Shown: positions 1 through 8,244, counted from the stretch's first letter. The stretch: 64,000 bases of DNA from Anaerotignum sp. (GCA_020024265.1 JAHHTW010000007.1:1-64000), one strand, 5' to 3'. The notes: generated by a model not told the origin, from the letters alone. Numbers and translations are program-made.

Positions 1-54
1 GTCGATGGTACTTGGCGGGCAGCTGCCTGGGAGAGTAGATGGTCGCCGGAATCC
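1..54 (+). rRNA. 5S ribosomal RNA, 3' end (partial)
   Basis: The first bases match the 3' half of a bacterial 5S rRNA: the GATGGTACTTGG segment (loop E and helix IV region), then the CTGGGAGAGTAG segment and the closing CGCCGG region. The 5' half lies outside the window. A strong intrinsic terminator follows at once, so this is probably the last gene of an rrn operon. The 3' end at about base 54 is estimated. Confidence 0.85.
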
Positions 55-59
55 ATTTC

Positions 60-92
60 AAGAAGTCCAAATCATTTGGACTTCTTTTTTTG
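60..92 (+). terminator. Terminator of the rRNA operon
   Basis: A 13-bp inverted repeat (60-72 and 74-86) with the core AAGTCC/GGACTT is followed by a run of T residues. It directly follows the 5S rRNA end. Confidence 0.85.
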
Positions 93-139
93 TAAAAATA
101 TTGTATAATAAAGAGAAAAGATAAAGGAGGATTTGCGAC

Positions 140-934
140 ATGTCACAAATGTATAATCGAAAATGCAGATGGACGGTAAGAGGTATTTTATCTTTTTTCA
201 TTTTATTGGTTATTGTTCGTGCGGCATTTACAGGAAATTATGAAAATATTTTTGTGTGCGCCTTAGCGCTCATCTTGTTTTGCGTACCGGTATTTTTGGA
301 AAAGCATCTTTTTATTGATATACCGCCAATGATGGAAGGAATGATATACTGCTTTATTTTTGCGGCAGAAATTTTAGGAGAAATCAATTCCTTTTATACA
401 CGAATTCCGGGGTGGGATACCATGCTGCATACCTTAAATGGTTTTTTGATGGCTGCCGTAGGTTTTTCATTGGTAGATTTATTTAACCGTAGCGAAAGAA
501 TGACTTTTAAGCTATCCCCTTTCTTCTTGGCTGTAGTAGCATTTTGTTTTTCTATGACAATTGGTGTATTATGGGAATTTTTTGAATTTGGTATGGATTA
601 TTTTTTTGCTACCGATATGCAAAAGGACTTTTTGATTACACAAATCAATTCTGTACTGCTGCAACCATCTAAGTGGAATATCGTAGTTCATGAACCCATT
701 ACAAGCTTAATTGTCAATGGAAAGGACTGGATGGAATTTCCAGGGGGTTATGTGGATATTGGTCTGATTGATACAATGAAGGACTTATTCGTAAATTTTA
801 TTGGCGCTGTTATATTTGCTGTGATTGGGTTTTTCTATGTGAAAACGAGAGGAAAGGGAAAACTTGCATCCTCGCTCATTCCCATTGTATTGCAGAGAGA
901 TCAAAAAGTAGAAAAAAATAAAAAGAAAAAATAA
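140..934 (+). CDS. Polytopic membrane protein, YjdF/DUF2238-like
   Basis: 264 aa with about six hydrophobic segments (near residues 14-32, 38-52, 68-82, 95-113, 128-147 and 215-235) and a lysine-rich C-terminal tail. The WDTMLHTLNGF and GVLWEFFEFGMD segments resemble the conserved H-x3-G and WE-x2-E patterns of the DUF2238/YjdF membrane family, whose function is unknown to me. The ATG has a good AAAGGAGG site at 123-130, and a TATAAT box lies at 104-109. It stands alone between the rRNA terminator and niaR. Family assignment is by motif resemblance only. Confidence 0.7.
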   Translation: MSQMYNRKCRWTVRGILSFFILLVIVRAAFTGNYENIFVCALALILFCVPVFLEKHLFIDIPPMMEGMIYCFIFAAEILGEINSFYTRIPGWDTMLHTLNGFLMAAVGFSLVDLFNRSERMTFKLSPFFLAVVAFCFSMTIGVLWEFFEFGMDYFFATDMQKDFLITQINSVLLQPSKWNIVVHEPITSLIVNGKDWMEFPGGYVDIGLIDTMKDLFVNFIGAVIFAVIGFFYVKTRGKGKLASSLIPIVLQRDQKVEKNKKKK

Positions 935-968
935 AAATATGTTTCATAATGTCATCTGTATTGGAAAG

Positions 969-1014
969 CGGATTGAAATATTTTTCAAATATATAGAGAA
1001 TACTTTTCAATCCG
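969..1014. repeat. Inverted repeat upstream of niaR, possible operator
   Basis: Perfect 10-bp arms CGGATTGAAA (969-978) and TTTCAATCCG (1005-1014) are separated by 26 bp. No T-run follows, so it does not look like a terminator of the upstream gene. It lies about 75 bp before the niaR start, where promoter or operator sequences are expected. Confidence 0.5.
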
Positions 1015-1089
1015 AATGTTCTGTGATAATATAAAACATACATGAAAATAAAATTGTATCCAAAAGGATACCAAAAAGGAGGGCCTGAT

Positions 1090-1605
1090 GTGAATAGTGA
1101 GCAAAGACGTCAAAAAATCATAGCATATTTAGAAGCAAGTTCAGGAGCAGTCAGTGGAAGTGCATTGGCAGAGCAATTTGGTGTGACACGTCAGGTCATT
1201 GTAAAGGATATTGGTATCATCAAAGCAAGTGGGTATGCAATCCTGTCTACTGCGAGAGGATATCTCTTACAAAAACATACAGATACTTGGTATCGTCGTG
1301 AAATTCGGGTATGCCATACCAAGGATCAGATTGAAGATGAATTAAGATGTATTGTGGATTTGGGTGGGTATATTCTCAATACGCATGTGGATCATCCAAT
1401 TTACGGAAATGTGGGGGAATCTCTGCATATCAAAAGCAGGAAAGATATTCGTCAGTTTTTGGAGAAAACAGAACAAACGGGTTGTATGCCTTTACTGGAA
1501 CTGACGAATGGTGTGCATACACACACCATTGCGGCAGATGATATACAAACATTGGATGAGATCTGTGAGGCATTGCAAATGGCTGGTTATTTGATTTTAA
1601 GATAG
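1090..1605 (+). CDS. niaR: NiaR-type niacin-responsive transcriptional repressor
   Basis: 171 aa. An N-terminal winged helix of the HTH_11 type (about residues 5-60, with SGSALAEQFGVTRQVIVKDI) is followed by a 3H domain rich in conserved histidines (HVDHPIYG and TNGVHTHTI). This architecture is typical of NiaR/YrxA, which in Firmicutes represses NAD salvage or niacin uptake genes when nicotinate is present, with metal bound by the 3H domain. The start is the GTG at 1090, because AAAAAGGAGGG at about 1073-1082 is correctly spaced from it; an in-frame ATG 48 bases upstream has no such site. No NAD salvage gene is adjacent, so its targets are probably elsewhere or include itself. Confidence 0.88.
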   Translation: MNSEQRRQKIIAYLEASSGAVSGSALAEQFGVTRQVIVKDIGIIKASGYAILSTARGYLLQKHTDTWYRREIRVCHTKDQIEDELRCIVDLGGYILNTHVDHPIYGNVGESLHIKSRKDIRQFLEKTEQTGCMPLLELTNGVHTHTIAADDIQTLDEICEALQMAGYLILR

Positions 1606-1791
1606 CTGAAGGATGGCTGGATATATATTTATTTGGATAGAGGTATGCACACTCTGATAAAGTTCTATTTTTTTGTCAATACAAAGACAAGAAGAAATGA
1701 TTTGTAGTATTTTTTGCCGAGAATGATGAAATTTTGTCATGAACTGAAATCAGATGTAAGAAATGGATCCTTGATTATGAAAGCAAGGTTC

Positions 1792-1820
1792 TTGTAATTT
1801 TATGTAAATCATGCTAAACT
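1792..1820 (+). promoter_or_regulatory. Promoter of the thiamine-binding protein/HAD pair
   Basis: TTGTAA (1792-1797), 17 bp, then TGC-TAAACT with an extended -10 (box at 1815-1820). It lies 50 bp before the gene start. Confidence 0.6.
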
Positions 1821-1869
1821 AAAACAGAATGATTGTATCATGCAAATCGTATCAAAGGAGGTTTTTTTG

Positions 1870-2166
1870 ATGTATACAACAAGTATTGCAATACAGGTTT
1901 TGCCTGATGAAATGGATATCAACCGTGTTGTTGCCATTGTGGATAAGGTCATTGCATATATTGATAGTACAGGATACCACTATGTGGTGGGACCATTTGA
2001 AACAACCATAGAGGGCGATTTGGAAGGTTTGATGCAGATTGCCAAACGTTGTCAGGAAATTCCCATTGAAGAAGGTGCGCCTTCTACAAAAACATATATC
2101 AAGGTGTTTCATAACCCAAGTGGTGTGTTGACCATCCATGATAAAATTGATAAATTTAATAAATGA
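1870..2166 (+). CDS. MTH1187-family thiamine-binding protein
   Basis: 98 aa, a single-domain ferredoxin-like protein of the MTH1187/YkoF (DUF77) family. The opening strand TTSIAIQVLP, the VDKVIAYIDSTGYHYVVGPFETTIEGD segment and the terminal KVFH strand fit this family. Members bind thiamine or related compounds and form oligomers; the physiological role is not established. The ATG at 1870 is chosen because AAAGGAGG at 1854-1861 precedes it. The HAD gene follows after 10 bases, so the two are probably co-transcribed. Confidence 0.78.
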   Translation: MYTTSIAIQVLPDEMDINRVVAIVDKVIAYIDSTGYHYVVGPFETTIEGDLEGLMQIAKRCQEIPIEEGAPSTKTYIKVFHNPSGVLTIHDKIDKFNK

Positions 2167-2176
2167 GGAAAAACAT

Positions 2177-2812
2177 ATGGAAAAATGTATTATATTTGAT
2201 TTGGATGGCACATTGCTCGATTCTATGCCGGTTTGGCGTGGCACGGGCAAAAGCTATTTGGAAAAGCACCATCTGCCTGTACCAGATGATTTAATCTCCA
2301 CATTAAAAAAACAGACATTACCTGAAACAGCGCAATATTTCCGTACAAAGTTAGGTGCGACACAAAGTGTACAGGAAATTTGTGATGAGATCATTGCGCA
2401 TGTATCGGATCAATATGCGCATCACATACCATTGAAACCATATGCACGTGAATATTTGGAGATGGAACAAAAAAAAGGAACAAAAATGTGTATTTTGACT
2501 GCATCAGAGGCAGGATATATTCATGGTGCATTGGAGCGCCTGAATATTTTACCGTATTTCGATTTTGTTGCTACTTGCACAGAGGTTGGAGGCAACAAAC
2601 ATGATTCGGATGTATTCGAGCGTATGATGAAACGTCTGGGTGGAACCATAGAAAATACCATTGTTTTTGAAGACGCCTATTATGCGATTCAAGGGGCAAA
2701 AAGTGGTGGTTTTCAGGTATATGCTATAGCAGATGAATCTGCTGCAAGTGAAAAAGAACGCATTGAGCAGACAGCAGATCGATATATTCAGAGCTATCAG
2801 GAATTGCTGTAA
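2177..2812 (+). CDS. HAD-superfamily phosphatase, beta-phosphoglucomutase-like
   Basis: 211 aa. All four HAD motifs are visible: DLDGTLLDS near residue 9 (nucleophile and acid aspartates), LTAS (motif II), the lysine in GGNKHDSDVF (motif III) and VFEDAYYAIQGAKSGG (motif IV acidic pair). A helical cap sits between motifs I and II, as in the beta-phosphoglucomutase/phosphatase branch. The start at 2177 follows a GAGGA site that overlaps the previous stop codon. The substrate cannot be read from sequence. Pairing with a thiamine-binding protein makes a thiamine-phosphate phosphatase conceivable, but this is inference. Confidence 0.82.
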   Translation: MEKCIIFDLDGTLLDSMPVWRGTGKSYLEKHHLPVPDDLISTLKKQTLPETAQYFRTKLGATQSVQEICDEIIAHVSDQYAHHIPLKPYAREYLEMEQKKGTKMCILTASEAGYIHGALERLNILPYFDFVATCTEVGGNKHDSDVFERMMKRLGGTIENTIVFEDAYYAIQGAKSGGFQVYAIADESAASEKERIEQTADRYIQSYQELL

Positions 2813-2917
2813 ATAGAATATTTATGTGCGATAGTATATGGATATGAAAACAAACGATATCCAAAGACAAAATGATGTGATATGCAAATCAAATAATAGA
2901 AAACAGGTGAGGATATC

Positions 2918-3607
2918 ATGGATGATATAATAGAAAATATGTATGAATATTTCATAGGGGCAACCTGTGAGGTATATACAACAGAAAAAAATGAGTGGAT
3001 CTATTTTGGTACCATTCAAAAATATGATACTGTATCAAAGGAATTGGATATCTATACTCGTGCGGAAGATAATCTGAGAACGGCTGGTTTGATTTATTAT
3101 ACACCCGTGAAATTATTGGTACATGGAAAAAAGCTACATAATCAAATTGTGGTTCTTTACGGGCATGTGTTGCGTTGTGCAGAGGATTATTTGGGAATCG
3201 AACTAAATAATATCATCACTCATGAAGAAAACAGAGGGAGTTTTCGTGTAAAAACAAATGTGGAAACAAAAGTACAGCTTGTTTTGGAAACGAATCGTCT
3301 GGGAGGGATCCTTTCTTTGAGCGATATGATGGACTGCCAACTATTTGACATTAGCTTGTCTGGTATTGGTTTTTCCAGCGACCAAAATTTTCGGATCGGA
3401 GATTCTGTGATTTTTCCCAATCTGCGATTGGAAACATCTCTGCATCCTTATGAACTGCGTTGTACCATTCAACGCAAAGAAAGTCGCCAAGACATAACAA
3501 AACCGCATATTTATGGTGCAGTTTTTCGGAATATGACGGAGAATCAGGAAGACATGCTGTGTCGTGACATTTTTATGATTCAGGCAAAACAAATGAAAAG
3601 AAATTGA
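2918..3607 (+). CDS. PilZ-domain c-di-GMP-binding protein, YcgR-like
   Basis: 229 aa with a two-domain layout. The N-terminal beta-rich domain (about 1-100) resembles the YcgR N-terminal part. The C-terminal PilZ domain carries the RxxxR motif (RGSFR, near residue 110) and the DxSxxG motif (DISLSGIG, near residue 145), which are the c-di-GMP ligands of the family. It is probably cytoplasmic and an effector of motility or surface behaviour. A REC/HD-GYP phosphodiesterase at 43207 shows that c-di-GMP signalling is active in this genome. It is monocistronic, followed by a terminator stem shared with plsX. Confidence 0.85.
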   Translation: MDDIIENMYEYFIGATCEVYTTEKNEWIYFGTIQKYDTVSKELDIYTRAEDNLRTAGLIYYTPVKLLVHGKKLHNQIVVLYGHVLRCAEDYLGIELNNIITHEENRGSFRVKTNVETKVQLVLETNRLGGILSLSDMMDCQLFDISLSGIGFSSDQNFRIGDSVIFPNLRLETSLHPYELRCTIQRKESRQDITKPHIYGAVFRNMTENQEDMLCRDIFMIQAKQMKRN

Positions 3608-3630
3608 TGCAATTATAAATAAAACAAATA

Positions 3631-3687
3631 GAAAAAAGTAGAATCGCTCTGTATCCATGGGTGCCTGCCTGATACAGAGCGATTCTA
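3631..3687 (-). terminator. Terminator of plsX
   Basis: A 17-bp perfect stem (3639-3655 and 3671-3687) lies just after the plsX stop. In the minus direction it is followed by a T-rich tract, so it mainly serves plsX; the same stem could also stop transcripts of the PilZ gene. Confidence 0.8.
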
Positions 3688-3696
3688 TATGTTGGA

Positions 3697-4686
3697 TTAT
3701 AGACGATCTTGGATTTTTCCAATGATATCGGCTTGTTTAAACAACACACATTGTCTGATGGCATTCTTAAATGCTTTTGCATTGGAACTGCCATGTGCTT
3801 TGACCACGAGTGCCTTTAGTCCAATAAAAGGTGCACCACCCACCTCATCTGCATCAAAATATTTTTTGACATTTTGAAAGGGCTTCAAGAGCATAGCAGC
3901 AGGGATTTTGTACAAACCTTTTGTGATTTCCTTTTTGATGATACCTACCAGTGTTTTGCTCAACCCCTCTGCGAATTTTAATATGGTATTTCCCACAAAA
4001 CCATCACATACAACCACGTCAGCCTCTCCGAATGGGACATTTCTCGGCTCAATGTTTCCAACAAAATTCAGTGAGGATTCTTCTAATAAGGTGTATGCTT
4101 CTTTTGTCAAAGCATTGCCTTTTTCTTTTTCTGCACCAATGTTGACCAATGCAACAGAGGGATTTTTTTTGCCAAATACATTTTCTACATATACAGAGCC
4201 CATTTTACCGAATTGCTCAAGGTATTTCGCTTTACAGTCTACATTGGCACCACTATCTACCAAGAATGTAAATCCTTTTTGTGTAGGTAGGCAGGTACCA
4301 AGTACTGGACGTTCTACACCAGGTAAGCGACCAACAATCAATAAAGATCCTGTCAATAATGCCCCTGTGCTTCCAGCAGAAACGAAAGCATCTGCCTCTT
4401 TGTTTTTGACAAGCTGCATACCAATGACCATGGAGGAATCCTTTTTTTTGCGAATTGCCATAGTAGGTACTTCATCTGTAGAAATGACTTCTGATGCAGC
4501 AATGATTTCTATTTTTTCCTGCGGATATGTATATTTTTCCAATTCTGTACGAATTGCACTTTCCAAGCCAACCAGTTTGATGTGTACATTCATTTCTTTT
4601 ACAGCATCTACGGCACCCTTTACAGTTTCTACAGGGGCGAAATCTCCACCCATAGCATCCAACGCAACAACAATTTCTGTTTCCAT
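3697..4686 (-). CDS. plsX: Phosphate acyltransferase PlsX
   Basis: 329 aa, the normal length for PlsX, which makes acyl-phosphate from acyl-ACP for the PlsY step of phospholipid synthesis at the membrane. The N-terminal ALDAMGGDFAP signature, the AGSTGALLTG segment, the VALVNIGAE segment and the DGFVGNTILKFAEG motif are characteristic. The start is the ATG at 4686; a TTG codon immediately precedes it, and GGTGG serves as ribosome binding site. In many Firmicutes plsX lies beside fapR or fab genes, but here it is a single gene with its own promoter and terminator. Confidence 0.95.
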   Translation of the reverse strand: METEIVVALDAMGGDFAPVETVKGAVDAVKEMNVHIKLVGLESAIRTELEKYTYPQEKIEIIAASEVISTDEVPTMAIRKKKDSSMVIGMQLVKNKEADAFVSAGSTGALLTGSLLIVGRLPGVERPVLGTCLPTQKGFTFLVDSGANVDCKAKYLEQFGKMGSVYVENVFGKKNPSVALVNIGAEKEKGNALTKEAYTLLEESSLNFVGNIEPRNVPFGEADVVVCDGFVGNTILKFAEGLSKTLVGIIKKEITKGLYKIPAAMLLKPFQNVKKYFDADEVGGAPFIGLKALVVKAHGSSNAKAFKNAIRQCVLFKQADIIGKIQDRL

Positions 4687-4733
4687 CAATGTTCCACCAC
4701 TTTCTTAACATTTTGATTATGATATTATAAGGT

Positions 4734-4762
4734 AGTATATACAATTTTTCGAAAAATTACAA
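4734..4762 (-). promoter_or_regulatory. Promoter of plsX
   Basis: On the minus strand TTGTAA (4757-4762) and TATACT (4734-4739) are separated by 17 bp, about 50 bp upstream of the plsX start codon. Confidence 0.7.
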
Positions 4763-4947
4763 TCCCTTACTTGACTTGAAAAAAAGGTGAAACTATGGCA
4801 CACTGTATACAGACAATTTTGATTGTGCGTGTTTGGACAGCTTGGGAGTTGATTGGACTGTTGTATGATGATATGGAAAAACAATCAAAAATTGTTAGGC
4901 TGTTTGTACGATATGGCATTTATATATCAATAGGAGGTATGGTTTCT

Positions 4948-6360
4948 ATGGAGGAATTAGAAAGGAAATTAAAGGAAAATCTCCGGTATCCGTTTCACAT
5001 GCCTGGGCATAAGCGCAATGTGAAAAAACTGGGACATGCGTTTCCATATGATTTGGACATTACAGAAATTACGGATTTTGATAATCTCTTGCATGCTTCT
5101 GGTATTTTACAAGAACTGATGCATCGTGCAGCAAGGCTGTTTGGTGCCAAGAACTCTTTTTTGATGGTAAATGGCAGCAGCGGGGGATTGCTTGCCGGTA
5201 TCCGTGCAGCGACAAAGCCTGGAGATACGGTATTGATGGCAAGGGGATGTCATCGTTCTGTTTATCATGCAATAGAACTGTGCAATCTCAAACCAATCTA
5301 TGTAACAGCACCTGTTTTGCAGGAAAATCAAATGCTGGGCAGCATACAGCCAGAAGCAGTGAAGCAGGCATTGCAGGCACATCCCGAATGTACACTTGTG
5401 ATTGTGACAAGTCCGACCTATGAAGGCGTGGTCAGTGACATTGCTGCCATTGCAGAGTATGTCCATAGAGCCAATGCGGTGCTTTTGGTAGACGAAGCCC
5501 ATGGGGCACATATGGGATTTTCAGATGCATTTCCATCCTCAGGGGTAGCATTGGGAGCAGATGTTGTGGTACAAAGCCTGCATAAAACACTGCCATCCCC
5601 TACACAAACTGCAATACTGCATCTATGCTCTGAGCGTGTATCAGTCACAGAAATTCGTAGACAGCTTTCCATATTTCAAACAAGCAGCCCTTCTTATGTA
5701 CTTATGGCTGCCATGGAGCGATGCATCAAACTCTTGGAGGAAGAAAAAGAGAGTCTATTTTCAGCATATGTATCTAGATTGATGGCATTTTATGATCGTA
5801 CCAGCAGCTTAAAAAAACTGTCTGTATTACATCCCCAACAACATGTATCTGTGTTTGCACACGATATAGGCAAACTATTGATTTCTACGCAAAACAGCAA
5901 TATGACCGGACCACAGCTTGCAGATGTTTTGCGTCATACATACAAATTGGAAATAGAGATGGCTCAGCCAAGCTATGTGTTGGCAATGAGCAGTATTTTG
6001 GATACGGATGCGGCTTTTATACGTTTGGCAGATGCATTATATGAAATAGACGCATCCATCAATCGAAAGACAAAGACAGATGCATATGTATCCTTTCCAT
6101 TGCCACCTGCTGTTTCTACCATAGCACAAGCCTTGGCATCGCCAACGGCAGAGGTAGCTCTGGAGCAATCCGAAAATGGTATCGCAGCGGATTATATCTT
6201 TGCCTATCCTCCGGGAATCCCTCTGATTGTGCCGGGAGAACGAATCACGAGAGCGCTTTTGGAGCAAATTGCTTTTTTCAAACAGATTGGAATACACATG
6301 GAAAATGCTTATGCCAAAGAGGGAGCAGTACAGATCATGCAGGCAGAACATCAGAAATGA
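4948..6360 (+). CDS. Orn/Lys/Arg decarboxylase-family PLP enzyme
   Basis: 470 aa, a fold-type I PLP enzyme. PFHMPGHKRN near the N-terminus is diagnostic for the Orn/Lys/Arg decarboxylase major domain. The DEAHGAHMGF segment supplies the cofactor aspartate, and SLHKTLPSPTQT holds the PLP lysine. The C-terminal YPPGIPLIVPGE segment belongs to the family's C-terminal domain. The size fits the short YaaO/SpeA-like Firmicutes branch; the amino acid substrate is not decided. An ATG at 4795 is also in frame with a weaker site (AAAGGTGA), but AGGAGG at 4932-4937 and homology favour 4948. A possible promoter is TTGACT at 4771-4776. Confidence 0.88.
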   Translation: MEELERKLKENLRYPFHMPGHKRNVKKLGHAFPYDLDITEITDFDNLLHASGILQELMHRAARLFGAKNSFLMVNGSSGGLLAGIRAATKPGDTVLMARGCHRSVYHAIELCNLKPIYVTAPVLQENQMLGSIQPEAVKQALQAHPECTLVIVTSPTYEGVVSDIAAIAEYVHRANAVLLVDEAHGAHMGFSDAFPSSGVALGADVVVQSLHKTLPSPTQTAILHLCSERVSVTEIRRQLSIFQTSSPSYVLMAAMERCIKLLEEEKESLFSAYVSRLMAFYDRTSSLKKLSVLHPQQHVSVFAHDIGKLLISTQNSNMTGPQLADVLRHTYKLEIEMAQPSYVLAMSSILDTDAAFIRLADALYEIDASINRKTKTDAYVSFPLPPAVSTIAQALASPTAEVALEQSENGIAADYIFAYPPGIPLIVPGERITRALLEQIAFFKQIGIHMENAYAKEGAVQIMQAEHQK

Positions 6361-6388
6361 TTTTTTGTATATACGTTTTCGGAAGCAC

Positions 6389-6417
6389 TTGAAAAATGTT
6401 GCAATTTGTGGTTAAAT
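6389..6417 (+). promoter_or_regulatory. Probable promoter of the SCIFF gene
   Basis: TTGAAA (6389-6394), 17 bp, TTAAAT (6412-6417). The -10 box is weak, so this is tentative. It lies about 85 bp upstream of the SCIFF start. Confidence 0.4.
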
Positions 6418-6432
6418 ATATGTTGTGAAAGT

Positions 6433-6449
6433 ACCGTTTGTACAACGGT
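6433..6449. repeat. 17-bp palindrome in the SCIFF leader
   Basis: ACCGTT and AACGGT arms flank a TGTAC centre. It lies between the proposed promoter and the SCIFF start codon, where it could be an operator or a small RNA hairpin. Confidence 0.5.
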
Positions 6450-6501
6450 TCTGTCATGGTATGTCAAAATACGACAACCAAACAAAAAAGGAGTGATACG
6501 C

Positions 6502-6642
6502 ATGAAACACATTCAGACATTACGTACACGTGACTTGGCTGCCAGCGTAAAATGCGGCGGTTGTGGCGAATGCCAGACATCCTGTCAGTCTGCTTGCAAA
6601 ACATCTTGTGGTGTTGCAAATCAGCAGTGTGAAAACAAATAA
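6502..6642 (+). CDS. scfA: SCIFF peptide precursor (RiPP), seven-cysteine variant
   Basis: 46 aa. The leader MKHIQTLRTRDL and the core with C-x2-C-x3-C-x3-C-x3-C spacing followed by a final Cys match the SCIFF (six cysteines in forty-five residues) family, which is nearly universal in Clostridia and whose product has no agreed function. Cysteines are at residues 18, 21, 24, 28, 32, 36 and 43. Residue 18 is an extra cysteine compared with the canonical six. The partner maturase installs Cys-to-Thr thioether links; threonines are present at 26 and 34. AAAAAGGAG precedes the ATG at 6502. A terminator-like stem separates it from the maturase gene. Confidence 0.93.
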   Translation: MKHIQTLRTRDLAASVKCGGCGECQTSCQSACKTSCGVANQQCENK

Positions 6643-6656
6643 GAAATGACAGGAAG

Positions 6657-6691
6657 GTCGCTGTCTGCTCATTGGCAGACGGCGACTTTTT
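6657..6691 (+). terminator. Attenuating terminator between SCIFF and its maturase
   Basis: A 12-bp stem (6657-6668 and 6675-6686, one G-T pair) with a 6-base loop is followed by TTTTT. Placed between precursor and enzyme genes, it should make many more precursor transcripts than maturase transcripts. Confidence 0.82.
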
Positions 6692-6757
6692 ACGTCCGCA
6701 CGGAAGCAATGCAAATGGGAGCATACAAATATTTTATCAAATAGAAAGAGGAACCTT

Positions 6758-8143
6758 ATGATACATCAATACAAATTAAATGGTTATAACATTGTGCTGG
6801 ATACATACAGTGGTGCGGTACATGTTGTCGATGACATCGCTTATGATGTAATTGGTATGTATGAAAGTCATACACCGGAAGAAATTACACGGGCAATGCT
6901 GGAAAAATATGCTGCATTGCCGGAAGTAACAGAAACAGAGATTCATGATATCATAGAAGGGATTACAGAGCTGAAAACAACAGGTCAGCTGTATACCGAT
7001 GATTTATATGAGGACATTGCTACAAATTTCAAGTTCCAAAACAACGATATCAAAGCGCTCTGTCTGCATGTTGCACATACCTGTAACCTGACATGTGACT
7101 ACTGTTTTGCAAGTCAGGGCAAGTATCAGGGGGATCGTGCATTGATGAGCTTTGAAGTAGGGAAGCAAGCATTGGACTTTTTGATTGCACATTCCGGAAA
7201 CAGACGCAATCTGGAAGTTGATTTCTTCGGTGGGGAACCATTGATGGACTGGGATGTTGTAAAACAGCTTGTGGCATATGCACGTAGCATCGAAAAAGAA
7301 AAAAACAAAAATTTCCGTTTCACATTGACAACCAATGGTCTGCTGGTAGATGATGATGTGATTGCATTTGCGAATAAAGAAATGCACAATGTTGTATTGA
7401 GTCTGGATGGCAGAAAAGAAGTACATGACAAACTGCGTCGTACCACACTTGGTCACGGAAGCTATGATGTCATTGTTCCAAAGTTCCAAAAATTTGTGCA
7501 AAGCAGAAATCATACGGGGTATTATGTACGTGGAACCTATACACATGATAATGTGGATTTCACAAATGATATCTTCCATATGGCGGATTTGGGTTTTACA
7601 GAACTGTCTATGGAGCCGGTTGTCTGTGATCCAAAGGAACCGTATGCTTTGACAGCAGCGGATTTGCCCATTCTTTTTGAGCAGTATGAAATACTGGCAA
7701 AGGATATGCTGCGTAGGGAAAAAGAGGGAAACCCCATCACATTCTATCACTATATGATTGATTTGACAGGTGGCCCTTGTGTTTATAAGCGTGTCAGTGG
7801 TTGTGGCAGCGGTACAGAATATATGGCAGTTACCCCTTGGGGTGAGTTGTTTCCCTGTCATCAGTTCGTTGGGGATGCAGCGTATAGCTTAGGCGATATC
7901 TGGCAGGGTGTCACACATCCGGAGGTACAGGAGAAATTCCGTAAATGCAACGCTTATACACGGCCGGACTGTAAGGATTGCTGGGCAAAGCTGTACTGTT
8001 CCGGCGGGTGCGCTGCAAATGCGTATCATGCAACTGGGGATATTACCGGAATTTATGAATATGGTTGTGAATTGTTTCGTAAAAGGATAGAATGTGCAAT
8101 CATGATTCAGGTCGCAAAGCAGATGCAGGAGGAAGCGGAATAA
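6758..8143 (+). CDS. scfB: SCIFF peptide thioether maturase, radical SAM/SPASM
   Basis: 461 aa. The N-terminal 95 residues form the peptide-recognition (RRE/PqqD-like) region. The radical SAM motif C109-x3-C113-x2-C116 follows (CNLTCDYC), then FFGGEP for SAM binding. The C-terminal SPASM domain has many cysteines: GGPC, SGCGSG, FPCHQF, then CxxCxxxxxCxGGC (about 405-420) and a final Cys near 440. The enzyme uses auxiliary Fe-S clusters to make thioether bonds in the SCIFF peptide. AAAGAGGAACC precedes the ATG. It is downstream of its substrate gene through a leaky terminator. Confidence 0.95.
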   Translation: MIHQYKLNGYNIVLDTYSGAVHVVDDIAYDVIGMYESHTPEEITRAMLEKYAALPEVTETEIHDIIEGITELKTTGQLYTDDLYEDIATNFKFQNNDIKALCLHVAHTCNLTCDYCFASQGKYQGDRALMSFEVGKQALDFLIAHSGNRRNLEVDFFGGEPLMDWDVVKQLVAYARSIEKEKNKNFRFTLTTNGLLVDDDVIAFANKEMHNVVLSLDGRKEVHDKLRRTTLGHGSYDVIVPKFQKFVQSRNHTGYYVRGTYTHDNVDFTNDIFHMADLGFTELSMEPVVCDPKEPYALTAADLPILFEQYEILAKDMLRREKEGNPITFYHYMIDLTGGPCVYKRVSGCGSGTEYMAVTPWGELFPCHQFVGDAAYSLGDIWQGVTHPEVQEKFRKCNAYTRPDCKDCWAKLYCSGGCAANAYHATGDITGIYEYGCELFRKRIECAIMIQVAKQMQEEAE

Positions 8144-8163
8144 AATTTGTCTGCTGCAAAAAC

Positions 8164-8197
8164 AAAGACCTTTGTACATTGCTGTACAAAGGTCTTT
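8164..8197. terminator. Bidirectional terminator between scfB and the PTS IIC-like gene
   Basis: A perfect 15-bp inverted repeat (8164-8178 and 8183-8197) with a TTGC loop lies between two convergent genes. The minus-strand side has the better T-tract; the plus side ends in CTTT. Confidence 0.8.
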
Positions 8198-8244
8198 CCA
8201 CATCAAAAATATGGTTGCGGGATCGGATTGTATGCTGTAAAGCA

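Noticed and set aside
3908..4708. Plus-strand open frame of 266 codons opposite plsX
   Set aside because: Ser/Thr/Pro-rich shadow of plsX without ribosome site or motifs.
7004..7861. Minus-strand open frame of 285 codons inside the SCIFF maturase gene
   Set aside because: It is entirely antisense to a radical SAM gene with all motifs intact; composition is that of a shadow frame.
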